From Streptomyces sp. NBRC 110035 (GTDB lineage: Bacteria > Actinomycetota > Actinomycetes > Streptomycetales > Streptomycetaceae): a DNA stretch of 64,000 nt. Under the pieces are notes generated by a model that worked only from the letters and a program-made list of their open reading frames with translations, ran no database searches and was not told the origin of the DNA. The translations under genes and the position numbers were made by a program. Location of the stretch: positions 62,001-126,000 of the forward strand of contig NZ_BBNN01000032.1 in assembly GCF_000829695.1 (NCBI RefSeq), written 5' to 3'. Positions 8,182-15,293 of this stretch are shown one piece after another (positions within the stretch are counted from its first letter, which is position 1; every line of letters begins with the position of its first letter).

Positions 8182-8702
8182 CAGCGGCGCTTCTTCCGGC
8201 CCGCCAGCAGCCGGGGCAGGCCCGCGGGGGCAGGACGCCGGGTCGTCACCGGGGTCGCCGGCGGGGGCCCGGCCAGGGAACCGTCGGGCAGCGGTGCCGT
8301 CACCCCGGTCGGTTCCAGACGCAGGACCCGGCACTCACGGGCCCAGCGTTCCGGCATCGCCTCGCCGTCGGGCGCGTTGAGCCGCTTGCCCTTGAGCGCG
8401 GCGACCGCCGCCTCCCACTCCTCGGAGCCGGACGGCAGCTCCACGACCGTCGCGGCCCAGGAGACCAGCCGCCCGCCCTTGTCCTTGCTGCGCACCGTCA
8501 CCTCGGCCGGCCCGCCGTCCACCAGCCCCGGCAGCGGCTGCTCGCCGGGACCGTCGCCGACCAGGCACATCGCACCCTCGTGCCACACATGCCACAGCGG
8601 CCGGGCCGGGACACCGGGCCCCTGGACCCAGACGAGGCCCGACTTCTTGGTGGCCTCCTCGACGAGGGCCCGGTCGAACAGCGCACTGGTCGCACTTGTC
8701 AT
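8181..8702 (-). CDS. Conserved hypothetical protein, 173 aa
   Basis: Not recognised with certainty. The N-terminal 110 residues (ALFDRALVEEATKKSGLVWV...LWHVWHEGAMCLVGDG...VTVRSKDKGGRLVSW) have the strand pattern of a small flavin-reductase-like split barrel, the fold of pyridoxamine-phosphate-oxidase relatives, but no FMN signature is clear. The C-terminus is basic and Pro-rich (GRKKRR end). The ATG at 8702 has no ribosome site; TAGGCT ends 6 nt upstream, so a leaderless mRNA is likely. It follows corA on the same strand after a repeat-filled gap. Confidence 0.7.
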   Translation of the reverse strand: MTSATSALFDRALVEEATKKSGLVWVQGPGVPARPLWHVWHEGAMCLVGDGPGEQPLPGLVDGGPAEVTVRSKDKGGRLVSWAATVVELPSGSEEWEAAVAALKGKRLNAPDGEAMPERWARECRVLRLEPTGVTAPLPDGSLAGPPPATPVTTRRPAPAGLPRLLAGRKKRR

Positions 8703-8708
8703 GGGCCC

Positions 8709-8714
8709 AGCCTA
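8709..8714 (-). promoter_or_regulatory. Candidate -10 (TAGGCT) for leaderless mRNA of the 8702 gene
   Basis: TAGGCT, 6 nt, then ATG; no Shine-Dalgarno in the short spacer. Confidence 0.4.
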
Positions 8715-8753
8715 TCCAGGGCCGCGGAGCCGGATTCCGGATGCCAGGGCCCT

Positions 8754-8820
8754 CCCGGTCTCCGGTTTCCGGTCCTTCCGGCCTTCGGTCTTCCCGGTCT
8801 CCGGCTTCCGGTCCTCCCGG
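8754..8820. repeat. 39-bp tandem direct repeat (two imperfect units)
   Basis: CCCGGTCTCCGG begins at 8754 and again at 8793; about 27 bp of each unit match with two changes. It lies in the gap between corA and the 8702 gene. Confidence 0.6.
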
Positions 8821-8828
8821 TGCCGGTG

Positions 8829-9947
8829 TCAGAGCCACCCGTTGCGCTTCAGCGTGCGGTGGATGCCCAGACAGAGGGCGACGGTCACGCCGAGGACCAC
8901 CGGATAGCCGTACTTCCAGTGCGTCTCCGGCATGTAGTCGAAGTTCATGCCGTACACACCGCAGACCATCGTCGGTACGGCGATGATGGCGGCCCACGAG
9001 GTGATCTTGCGCATGTCCTCGTTCTGCGCCACGGACGCCTGCGCGAGGTTGGCCTGGAGGATGGAGTTGAGCAGTTCGTCGAAGCCGATCACCTGCTCGT
9101 GCACCCGGGCCACGTGGTCGGCGACGTCCCGGAAGTACTTCTGGATCTCCGGGTCGATCAGCCGCATCGGCCGCTCGCTCAGCAGCTGCATGGGCCGCAG
9201 CAGCGGTGACACCGCCCGCTTGAACTCCAGCACCTCGCGCTTGAGCTGGTAGATCCGTCCGGCGTCGGTGCCGCGCGGGGTGCCTCCCCGGCCCGGCGAG
9301 AACACCTCCGTCTCCACCTCGTCGATGTCGTCCTGCACCGCGTCGGCGACCGCGAGGTAGCCGTCGACGACGTGGTCGGCGATGGCGTGCAGGACCGCCG
9401 AGGGGCCTTTGTCCAGCAGCTCGGGGTCCTCCTGGAGGCGGTGCCGCAGGGCCCGCAGGGAGCCCTGGCCGCCGTGCCGGACGGTGATGAAGAAGTCCCG
9501 GCCGGTGAAGCACATCACCTCGCCGGTCTCGACGACCTCGCTGCTGGAGTTGAGCCGGTCGTGGTCGAGGTAGTGGATGGTCTTGAAGACCGTGAAGAGT
9601 GAGTCGTCGTAGCGCTCCAGCTTGGGCCGCTGGTGGGCCTGGACGGCGTCCTCCACGGCCAGCGGGTGCAGTCCGAACTCGCGTGCGACACCGGAGAATT
9701 CGTCCTCGGTCGGCTCGTGCAGGCCGATCCACACGAAGCCCGAGTCGCGGCGCACCAGGCGCATCGCCTCCTGCGGGGTGAGCGGGCCTTCGGTCTCCAC
9801 GCGCCGGCCGTCGCGGTAGATGGCGCAGTCGACGACCGCGGTGGCCGTCGCCGGGTCACGGGTGGTGTCGTACGGGGAGCTGCTCTCCTTGCGCAGCGAG
9901 ACACGGGAGGGACGGACCACGGCGCGCAGGTCGCGGATCATCGACAT
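8829..9947 (-). CDS. corA: CorA-family magnesium/cobalt transporter
   Basis: A 372-aa protein with the CorA layout: a large cytoplasmic alpha/beta N-domain (about 1-240), a long stalk helix and two C-terminal membrane helices (about 308-328 and 343-362). The signature YGMNF lies at the end of the first helix, followed by an MPETHWKYG loop. The family forms pentameric Mg2+ channels in the plasma membrane. The frame is open far upstream, but MSMIRDLRAVV at 9947 has AAGGAG at the proper distance and matches family starts. The 579-bp upstream region suggests RNA-based control. With the MgtE/CBS sensor protein 2 kb away, the area looks magnesium-related. Confidence 0.93.
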   Translation of the reverse strand: MSMIRDLRAVVRPSRVSLRKESSSPYDTTRDPATATAVVDCAIYRDGRRVETEGPLTPQEAMRLVRRDSGFVWIGLHEPTEDEFSGVAREFGLHPLAVEDAVQAHQRPKLERYDDSLFTVFKTIHYLDHDRLNSSSEVVETGEVMCFTGRDFFITVRHGGQGSLRALRHRLQEDPELLDKGPSAVLHAIADHVVDGYLAVADAVQDDIDEVETEVFSPGRGGTPRGTDAGRIYQLKREVLEFKRAVSPLLRPMQLLSERPMRLIDPEIQKYFRDVADHVARVHEQVIGFDELLNSILQANLAQASVAQNEDMRKITSWAAIIAVPTMVCGVYGMNFDYMPETHWKYGYPVVLGVTVALCLGIHRTLKRNGWL

Positions 9948-10526
9948 GGCGGGCTCCTTCGCGAAACGGGCAACGAAAGGCGCCGGTGCGACGGGCGGAA
10001 CCACCCGGAATGAGGACGTCCGTACCAGAAATGACCCGGCCTCCGGGAAAGCCGGGGCAGGGGATGTTTGGCACGTCCACAAAGCGGGGAGCACCGCATC
10101 GTCGCGGTGGCGAGTCTCGTCGCTGATGCAGCTACTGGGGCAGATCAGTCGGGACGAAACGAAATGCTCTTCCGATGAAGACGCGATGATGCGAGGTGGC
10201 AGCCGGAACGGAGCAGCTACATCAACGGGTGGAAGAGCGGGTGCTACTGCACGGTCGACTTCGGTCCATGCCAGCCCCACCTCCTCCGGCCGGTCCCCCG
10301 TGAGGGACGATCCTGATCCCCTGGGGGGATTCCCCCGCAAGGGGAGCGTCATAGCGGTACAGGGGCTCCGACGGACTCTCCCAGTGCCCTGAAAATGCCC
10401 TGACGGGCCTGGGCGTTGCCTGGGGGCCTTACTGCGTGCTGCCCCGAACCACCGGGCCACACTAGCAGCCGCCCTCCGTGTCAAGGCGCCGCTTCGCCCG
10501 TTGCCGACGAGTTCTATGCTCGCCGC
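9948..10526 (-). promoter_or_regulatory. Long corA leader region, possibly a structured RNA
   Basis: No convincing gene is seen in these 579 bp. On the minus strand TTGACA (10479-10484) and TAGTGT (10459-10464) form a possible promoter, although the 14-bp spacer is short. Transcription from there would give a leader of about 500 nt before the corA ATG. The leader contains GC-rich stem-loops (about 10300-10350, CCCCTTGCGGGGG followed by CCCCCCAGGGG). I searched for the M-box consensus GGTGAGGCTCCT by eye and did not find it. Confidence 0.4.
10515..10520 (+). promoter_or_regulatory. Candidate -10 (TATGCT) for leaderless SUFU-gene mRNA
   Basis: TATGCT, 6 nt, then ATG 10527; no ribosome site. 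Confidence 0.45.
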
Positions 10527-11111
10527 ATGGCAGACGTTCTTCCTCTGGTCGAAGCCCGGTTGCGTACGGCCCTGGGCGAACCGGACGCACGCGCGGCGGT
10601 CACCTTCCTGGGGACGGACCGCGTCGAGGTGCTGCGCTTCCAGGCGGGCGACATCGTGCGCTATGCCACCCTCGGCATGTCCGCGCAGCCCATGGCCGAC
10701 CCCACGGCGGTGATCGCGGACCCGGTCGCGGGCCCGCGTGCGGAACTGGTGCTGTCGGTACGGACCGGTCTCGCCGACACCGACAAGGTGCTCCGCCCGC
10801 TCGCCGTGCTCGCCGCGTCCCCGCAGGTCGAGGGCGTGGTCGTGGCCCCCGGCGCCTCCCTCGACGTCGGTGGACCACTGTGGCCCGGGGCCCCGTTCAC
10901 CTCGGTGCTGGTCGCCGAGCCGGGCGGTCTGGTGGAGGACCTGGAGCTCGACGAGCCCATGGAGCCCGTACGGTTCCTGCCGCTGCTGCCCATGACGCCG
11001 AACGAGGCCGCCTGGAAGCGGGTGCACGGCGCCCAGGCCCTCCAGGAACGCTGGCTGACCCGGGAAACGGACCTGAGGCATCCCGCCCGCGCCTCCGTCG
11101 CACTGGACTGA
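10527..11111 (+). CDS. Suppressor-of-fused (SUFU) domain protein
   Basis: A 194-aa protein that fits the bacterial SUFU domain family by its overall pattern: RVEVLRFQAGDIVRYATLGMS, then AELVLSVR, then FTSVLVAEPGG and RFLPLLPMTPNEAAWKR. Bacterial SUFU proteins are cytosolic and mostly of unknown function; some act as immunity proteins to secreted toxins, but no toxin gene is seen next to it here. The ATG at 10527 is chosen over upstream in-frame codons because MADVLPLVEARL is a natural start and TATGCT lies 6 nt before it. Confidence 0.82.
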   Translation: MADVLPLVEARLRTALGEPDARAAVTFLGTDRVEVLRFQAGDIVRYATLGMSAQPMADPTAVIADPVAGPRAELVLSVRTGLADTDKVLRPLAVLAASPQVEGVVVAPGASLDVGGPLWPGAPFTSVLVAEPGGLVEDLELDEPMEPVRFLPLLPMTPNEAAWKRVHGAQALQERWLTRETDLRHPARASVALD

Positions 11112-11262
11112 ACGGCTCCCCCGCGGGGTGGGCGAGCGCCGCGTGGGAGTGAGCAAACTCACCTGTGTCGGCCCGTCACCATCGATCCACGAGGTCCCGG
11201 TTGGCGAGGACCACGACGGCCTGGGGGGCAACCGGGAGCACGGGCGGGCCGGTCGGTGGTGG

Positions 11263-11350
11263 AGGGTGACCGGTTCGGCCCGGACGGGTGGCCGTCCTTG
11301 ACGTGGAGAGTGACCGGTTCGGTCCGGACGGGTGATCGTCCTTGACGTGG
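11263..11350 (+). repeat. 44-bp tandem duplication upstream of the zinc-ribbon gene
   Basis: Two units with a 44-bp period (11263-11306, 11307-11350) share GTGACCGGTTCGG, CCGGACGGGTG and CGTCCTTGACGTGG with few differences. Each ends in a TTGACG hexamer; the second lies 14 bp before TAGGAC (11362-11367), a possible but tightly spaced promoter for the gene at 11379. Confidence 0.65.
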
Positions 11351-11378
11351 CGGTGCGAGGGTAGGACCGTGGGGCCCT

Positions 11379-12023
11379 ATGAGGGGCGAACCCAGTTGCC
11401 CGAAGTGTGGTGGCCGGGTCAGGGCTCCCGGCCTCTTCTCCGATGCCTGGCAGTGTGCTGCGCACGGCACCGTGCATCCGGTCCAGCCCGTGATACCGCC
11501 GAGCGTCGAGGCTCTCGACGTCGTCGTGCACCGTACCCGGGTGCCGGTGTGGATGCCGTGGCCGCTGCCGGTGGGCTGGCTGTTCAGCGGTGTGGCCAGC
11601 GCCGGTGACGACCGCAGCGGCGGCCGCGCCAGTGCCGTCGCGTGCACCGGACCCGGGCCGCTGGGCGGCATGGGCGAGCTGATCCTGGTGGCCGAGGAAC
11701 TCGGCGTCGGACTCGGCGCGCGGTACGCGGGCGTCGACGGCCCGGACCCGGGGCCGTACCTGGACGTCGAGAAACCCGCCGACACCAAGGTGCTGGCCGC
11801 CGGCCGCCCGACACCGCTCTGGCACGTCTCCGGGCCGCCGGACGACCGGGCCGTCTTCGCGGGCGAGGCGCTCGGGATGTGGCTGTGGGCGGTGGTGTGG
11901 CCCGAGCAGTCCGGGCTCCTGATGTACGACGAACTGGTCCTCACCGACCTGCGGGACGCCGGGGCCGAGGTGGAGCTGGTGCCCTGCGGCGCGCTGTCCC
12001 CGCGGCTGATGGAGGCGCCGTGA
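11379..12023 (+). CDS. Conserved actinobacterial protein with N-terminal zinc ribbon
   Basis: A 214-aa protein. The N-terminus carries CPKCGG...WQCAAHG, a C-x2-C...C-x2-H metal site (about residues 7-30). The rest is a compact domain ending in WAVVWPEQSGLLMYDELVLTDLRD...VPCGALSPRLMEAP, a pattern I know only from unnamed streptomycete proteins. There is no signal peptide. The short hydrophobic stretch VWMPWPLPVGWLFSGV may be buried rather than a membrane segment. ATG 11379 starts close to a possible promoter inside the 44-bp duplication. Confidence 0.75.
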   Translation: MRGEPSCPKCGGRVRAPGLFSDAWQCAAHGTVHPVQPVIPPSVEALDVVVHRTRVPVWMPWPLPVGWLFSGVASAGDDRSGGRASAVACTGPGPLGGMGELILVAEELGVGLGARYAGVDGPDPGPYLDVEKPADTKVLAAGRPTPLWHVSGPPDDRAVFAGEALGMWLWAVVWPEQSGLLMYDELVLTDLRDAGAEVELVPCGALSPRLMEAP

Positions 12024-12187
12024 TCCGTGGCGGCGGGGGAGCCGGTGGGGAGCGTCGGCGCGAGTGCGCGGACAGGGAAAGGTGGATGTAGGGGGCGCCG
12101 GGCGGGTTCGGGTGTGACCGGAGTACGCGGAAGTGCGGTTATCCTGAAGCGTCCCCGTCCGCCCGTCACCGCTTGGAGCCACGCGTC

Positions 12188-13045
12188 GTGCGTATCGATC
12201 TGCACACCCACTCCACCGCGTCCGACGGTACGGACTCCCCGGCCGAGCTGGTCCACGCGGCCGCCGTCGCCGGTCTCGACGTCGTCGCCCTGACCGACCA
12301 CGACACCACCCGCGGACACGCCGAGGCCCTCGCGGCACTCCCCGCGGGGCTCACGCTGGTGACCGGCGCCGAGCTCTCCTGCCGCTACGACGGCATCAGC
12401 ATGCACATGCTGGCCTACCTCTTCGATCCCGAGGAGCCGGCGCTGCTCGCCGAGCGCGAGCTGGTCCGGGACGACCGGGTGCCGCGGGCCCGGGGCATGG
12501 TCGCCAAGCTGAACGACCTGGGGGTGCCCGTCACCTGGGAGCAGGTCGCGCGGATCGCCGGCGACGGCTCGGTGGGCCGCCCGCACATCGCCACGGCACT
12601 CGTCGAGCTGGGTGTGGTGGAGACGGTGAACGACGCGTTCACCTCGCAGTGGCTGGCCGACGGCGGCCGGGCCCACATGGCGAAGCACGAGACCGACCCC
12701 TTCGAAGCGCTCCGGCTGATCAAGGGCGCGGGCGGGGTGGCGGTCTTCGCCCACCCGGCCGCGAGCAAGCGCGGCCGGACCGTACCGGAGTCCGCCATCG
12801 CCGAACTGGCCGAGGCCGGTCTCGACGGCATCGAGGTCGACCACATGGACCACGACCCAGGGACCCGGGCGCGGCTGCGGGGCCTCGCGAAGGAACTGGG
12901 ACTGCTCGTCACCGGATCCAGCGACTACCACGGCAGCCGGAAGAGCTGCGTGCCCGGCGAGTTCACCACGGACCCCGAGGTGTACGGCGAGATCACACGC
13001 CGTGCGACCGGCGCGTTCCCGGTGCCGGGGACCGGCGGCGCCTGA
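12188..13045 (+). CDS. PHP-domain phosphoesterase
   Basis: A 285-aa protein with all PHP metal-binding motifs: HTHS near the N-terminus, TDHD (about residues 38-41), GAELS, the FAHP strand and SDYHG near the C-terminus. It fits the trpH/YciV-type single-domain PHP proteins, which hydrolyse nucleotide 3',5'-bisphosphates or act as 5'-3' exonucleases on short RNA. GTG 12188 is preferred: GGAG lies 9 nt upstream and VRIDLHTHS is the usual start. A TTATCCT hexamer near 12140 could be the promoter -10. A strong hairpin terminator follows. Confidence 0.88.
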   Translation: MRIDLHTHSTASDGTDSPAELVHAAAVAGLDVVALTDHDTTRGHAEALAALPAGLTLVTGAELSCRYDGISMHMLAYLFDPEEPALLAERELVRDDRVPRARGMVAKLNDLGVPVTWEQVARIAGDGSVGRPHIATALVELGVVETVNDAFTSQWLADGGRAHMAKHETDPFEALRLIKGAGGVAVFAHPAASKRGRTVPESAIAELAEAGLDGIEVDHMDHDPGTRARLRGLAKELGLLVTGSSDYHGSRKSCVPGEFTTDPEVYGEITRRATGAFPVPGTGGA

Positions 13046-13066
13046 GCCGCCCGTCCGTACGCCCCC

Positions 13067-13100
13067 GGGCGGGCGCCCCTCGCAGGGGCGGCGCCCGCCC
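13067..13100 (+). terminator. Strong hairpin after PHP gene
   Basis: GGGCGGGCGCC pairs with GGCGCCCGCCC (11 bp) and the loop has its own CCCT...AGGGG pairing. Confidence 0.6.
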
Positions 13101-13250
13101 TCCTCCTGGGCTTTCCCGCTCCTTGAGGCTCCCCGTTCCGGGCCCGGGCGTCGAGTGCTTCCGGGCACGTGTCCTTCCGGTGCCCCCTGCTCGCCGCTCT
13201 CCCCACCCCTCCTCTCCCTCTTCTCTCGTTCGTTTCACAGCAAGGCAGTC

Positions 13251-13856
13251 ATGTTCGACGTCGCCGTCTTCGGCTCCCTCTTCCTGACCCTCTTCGTCAT
13301 CATGGATCCCCCCGGAATCACCCCGATCTTCCTGGCCCTGACCGCCGGCCGGCCCGCCAAGGCGCAGAAGCGGATGGCCTTCCAGGCCGTCTGCGTGGCC
13401 GGTGGCGTGATCGTCCTGTTCGGGCTGATCGGGCAGCAGATCCTCGACTACCTGCACGTGTCCGTGCCCGCGCTGATGATCGCGGGCGGGCTGCTGCTCC
13501 TGCTGATCGCGCTCGACCTGCTCACCGGCAAGACCGACGAGCCCCAGCAGACCAAGGACGTCAACGTCGCTCTGGTGCCGCTCGGCATGCCGCTGCTGGC
13601 CGGGCCCGGCGCGATCGTGTCGGTCATCCTCGCCGTGCAGAAGGCCGACGGCGGCACGGCCCAGGTGTCGGTGTGGGCGGCGATCCTCGCCATCCACGTC
13701 GTGCTGTGGCTGGTGATGCGGTACTCGCTGCTGATCATCAGGGTCATCAAGGACGGCGGGGTGGTCCTGGTGACGAGGCTCGCGGGCATGATGCTCTCCG
13801 CGATCGCCGTGCAGCAGATCATCAACGGGGTCACGCAGGTGATCCAGGGCAGTTGA
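13251..13856 (+). CDS. MarC-family integral membrane protein
   Basis: A 201-aa protein with about six membrane helices and the MarC/SNARE-like signatures: IMDPPGITPIFLALT in the first third, VPLGMPLLAGPGAI in the middle and GG...TRLAGMMLSAIAVQQIINGV at the end. Members sit in the plasma membrane; the family name comes from the E. coli multiple-antibiotic-resistance locus, but transport of a defined substrate has not been established. ATG 13251 has AAGG 6 nt upstream. The preceding 55 nt (13183-13238) are almost purely pyrimidine, an odd 5' leader. Confidence 0.9.
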   Translation: MFDVAVFGSLFLTLFVIMDPPGITPIFLALTAGRPAKAQKRMAFQAVCVAGGVIVLFGLIGQQILDYLHVSVPALMIAGGLLLLLIALDLLTGKTDEPQQTKDVNVALVPLGMPLLAGPGAIVSVILAVQKADGGTAQVSVWAAILAIHVVLWLVMRYSLLIIRVIKDGGVVLVTRLAGMMLSAIAVQQIINGVTQVIQGS

Positions 13857-13930
13857 CCATGCCGCCCGAGCCGCGCGGGACGGCCGCGCGCGGGGCGGGG
13901 GAGGACGGGACGGCCAGGCGCGGGACGCAC

Positions 13931-13968
13931 GGAGCCCCCGTATCCGGCGATGGCGGTACGGGGGCTCC
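13931..13968. terminator. Bidirectional terminator between marC-like gene and 50-aa gene
   Basis: GGAGCCCCCGTA and TACGGGGGCTCC form a perfect 12-bp stem with a 14-nt loop. Confidence 0.7.
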
Positions 13969-13998
13969 GGAAGGTCGGCGCGGACCCGGTGTCCTGCG

Positions 13999-14151
13999 TT
14001 ACGAGGCCGGTGTGTCGGCCGGGCGGATCCACAGGCGCTGCCCGATGGCGGCGGCCTGCTGCACGATGTGGTTGACGGAGGCGGCGTCCACGACGGTGGT
14101 GTCCACGGCAGTGCCGTCGACGTCGTCGAGTCGCATGATTTCGAAGCGCAA
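13999..14151 (-). CDS. Small conserved Streptomyces protein, 50 aa
   Basis: A 50-codon gene (MRFEIMRLDDVDG...QRLWIRPADTPAS). TTG at 14151 is taken as the start because AAGGGAG sits 6 nt upstream; an in-frame ATG lies 15 nt later. The sequence is compositionally balanced, has strong third-position GC and looks like a small folded domain with a VDAASVNHIVQQAA helix, without membrane segments or metal motifs. I believe short proteins of this type occur in many streptomycetes but know of no function. An AT-rich stretch upstream (14240-14330) probably holds its promoter. Confidence 0.7.
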   Translation of the reverse strand: MRFEIMRLDDVDGTAVDTTVVDAASVNHIVQQAAAIGQRLWIRPADTPAS

Positions 14152-14239
14152 GGGCTTCTCCCTTCGTCTGGTCATCCTCCTGGAGGAGAACTACTGGGGT
14201 GGTCGGAACGGTCCGGAGTGGTCCGTGCTCCATCAGTGC

Positions 14240-14335
14240 TCAACGAGTTGCCCCCTGCAAACATTCCCTACGCTAAGGAAATTCTTCGATCTGCTAAATA
14301 CTGACGAGTAAGGTTTTCGTGGGAGACCGACCGGG
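14240..14335 (-). promoter_or_regulatory. AT-rich intergenic island, likely divergent promoter region
   Basis: A locally AT-rich stretch in a GC-rich genome (TAAGGAAATTCTTCGAT, CTAAATACTGACGAGTAAGG). It lies between the 50-aa gene (minus) and the NYN gene (plus). Several TANNNT hexamers occur on the minus strand (TTTAGCAG, TTAGCGTAGGG), so the exact promoter is uncertain. Confidence 0.45.
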
Positions 14336-14377
14336 ACCGGTTGTGTTCGCACAGTGACCGCCGGGACAATGGAGGCG

Positions 14378-15271
14378 ATGAACGACGACCTGGCGGACCT
14401 GAGCTCCCGCATCGACCGCACGAACGAGCTGCTCCAGCGCATGCTCGCCGAGGTGGCGAAAACGCCCTCCACGCACGCGATCTTCGTCGACGCGGGCTAT
14501 CTGTACGCGGCGGCGGGGCGGCTGGTGGCCGGGACGGAGGACCGCCGGGCCTTCGACCTCGACGCCGAGGGGCTCATCGACGCGCTCATCGACCGGGCCC
14601 GCACCATCTTCGCGGACAGCAGACTGCTGCGCGTCTACTGGTACGACGGTGCCAGGCGCCGCATCCACACCGCCGAGCAGCAGACCATCGCCGAGCTCCC
14701 CGACGTGAAGGTCCGCCTGGGCAACCTCAACGCCAACAACCAGCAGAAGGGCGTCGACTCCCTGATCCGCTCCGACCTGGAGTCACTGGCCCGCCACCGC
14801 GCCATCAGCGACGCGGCCCTGCTGGGCGGCGACGAGGACCTGGTCTCGGCGGTCGAGGCCGCCCAGGGGTACGGCGCCCGGGTCCACCTCTGGGGCATAG
14901 AGGCGCCCGAGGGCCGCAACCAGGCCGAGCCCCTGCTCTGGGAGGTCGACAGCCAGCGCACCTTCGACCTCGACTTCTTCAAGCCGTACGTCTCCCGGCG
15001 CACGGGCCCCATGTACGAGCCCGCGACGGGCCGGCCCGCCCGCGAGGACGTCCGCTTCGTCGGTGCGCAGATCGCCGCGAAGTGGCTCTCCGCACGCGGG
15101 CGGGACTCGCTGGTGGAACTGCTGCCGGGCCGTCCCTACCTGCCCGGCTCGGTCGACCAGGACCTGCTGGTGGAGGCCGAAGGGCTGCTGCAGTACTCCC
15201 TGCGCGGCCAGGCCGACCTGCGACGCGCCCTGCGCGACGGCTTCTGGACCCACCTCCAGGGGCAGTACTAG
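14378..15271 (+). CDS. NYN-domain (PIN-like) putative RNase
   Basis: A 297-aa protein with a short N-terminal coiled segment (LSSRIDRTNELLQRMLAEVAK) and an NYN domain. The acidic residues expected for metal binding are present: IFVDAGYLY, the YWYDGAR strand, KGVDSLIRSDL and LLGGDEDLV. NYN proteins are PIN-fold nucleases thought to process RNA. The C-terminal 100 residues form an extra helical domain. The start is uncertain between GTG 14354, ATG 14369 and ATG 14378; I use 14378 because TTGTGT-18-GACAAT (14341-14370) would start a transcript there. Confidence 0.85.
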   Translation: MNDDLADLSSRIDRTNELLQRMLAEVAKTPSTHAIFVDAGYLYAAAGRLVAGTEDRRAFDLDAEGLIDALIDRARTIFADSRLLRVYWYDGARRRIHTAEQQTIAELPDVKVRLGNLNANNQQKGVDSLIRSDLESLARHRAISDAALLGGDEDLVSAVEAAQGYGARVHLWGIEAPEGRNQAEPLLWEVDSQRTFDLDFFKPYVSRRTGPMYEPATGRPAREDVRFVGAQIAAKWLSARGRDSLVELLPGRPYLPGSVDQDLLVEAEGLLQYSLRGQADLRRALRDGFWTHLQGQY

Positions 15272-15293
15272 GCGTACCGGGTGTTACTGGATG

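Noticed and set aside
10090..10440. M-box magnesium riboswitch upstream of corA
   Set aside because: The conserved GGTGAGGCTCCT core and related M-box blocks were not found by eye, so I only report an unassigned leader.
8829..12338. A 1169-codon open frame on the minus strand
   Set aside because: Only the CorA part (to 9947) has family similarity and a ribosome site. The rest is antisense to the SUFU, zinc-ribbon and leader regions and stays open because of high GC.
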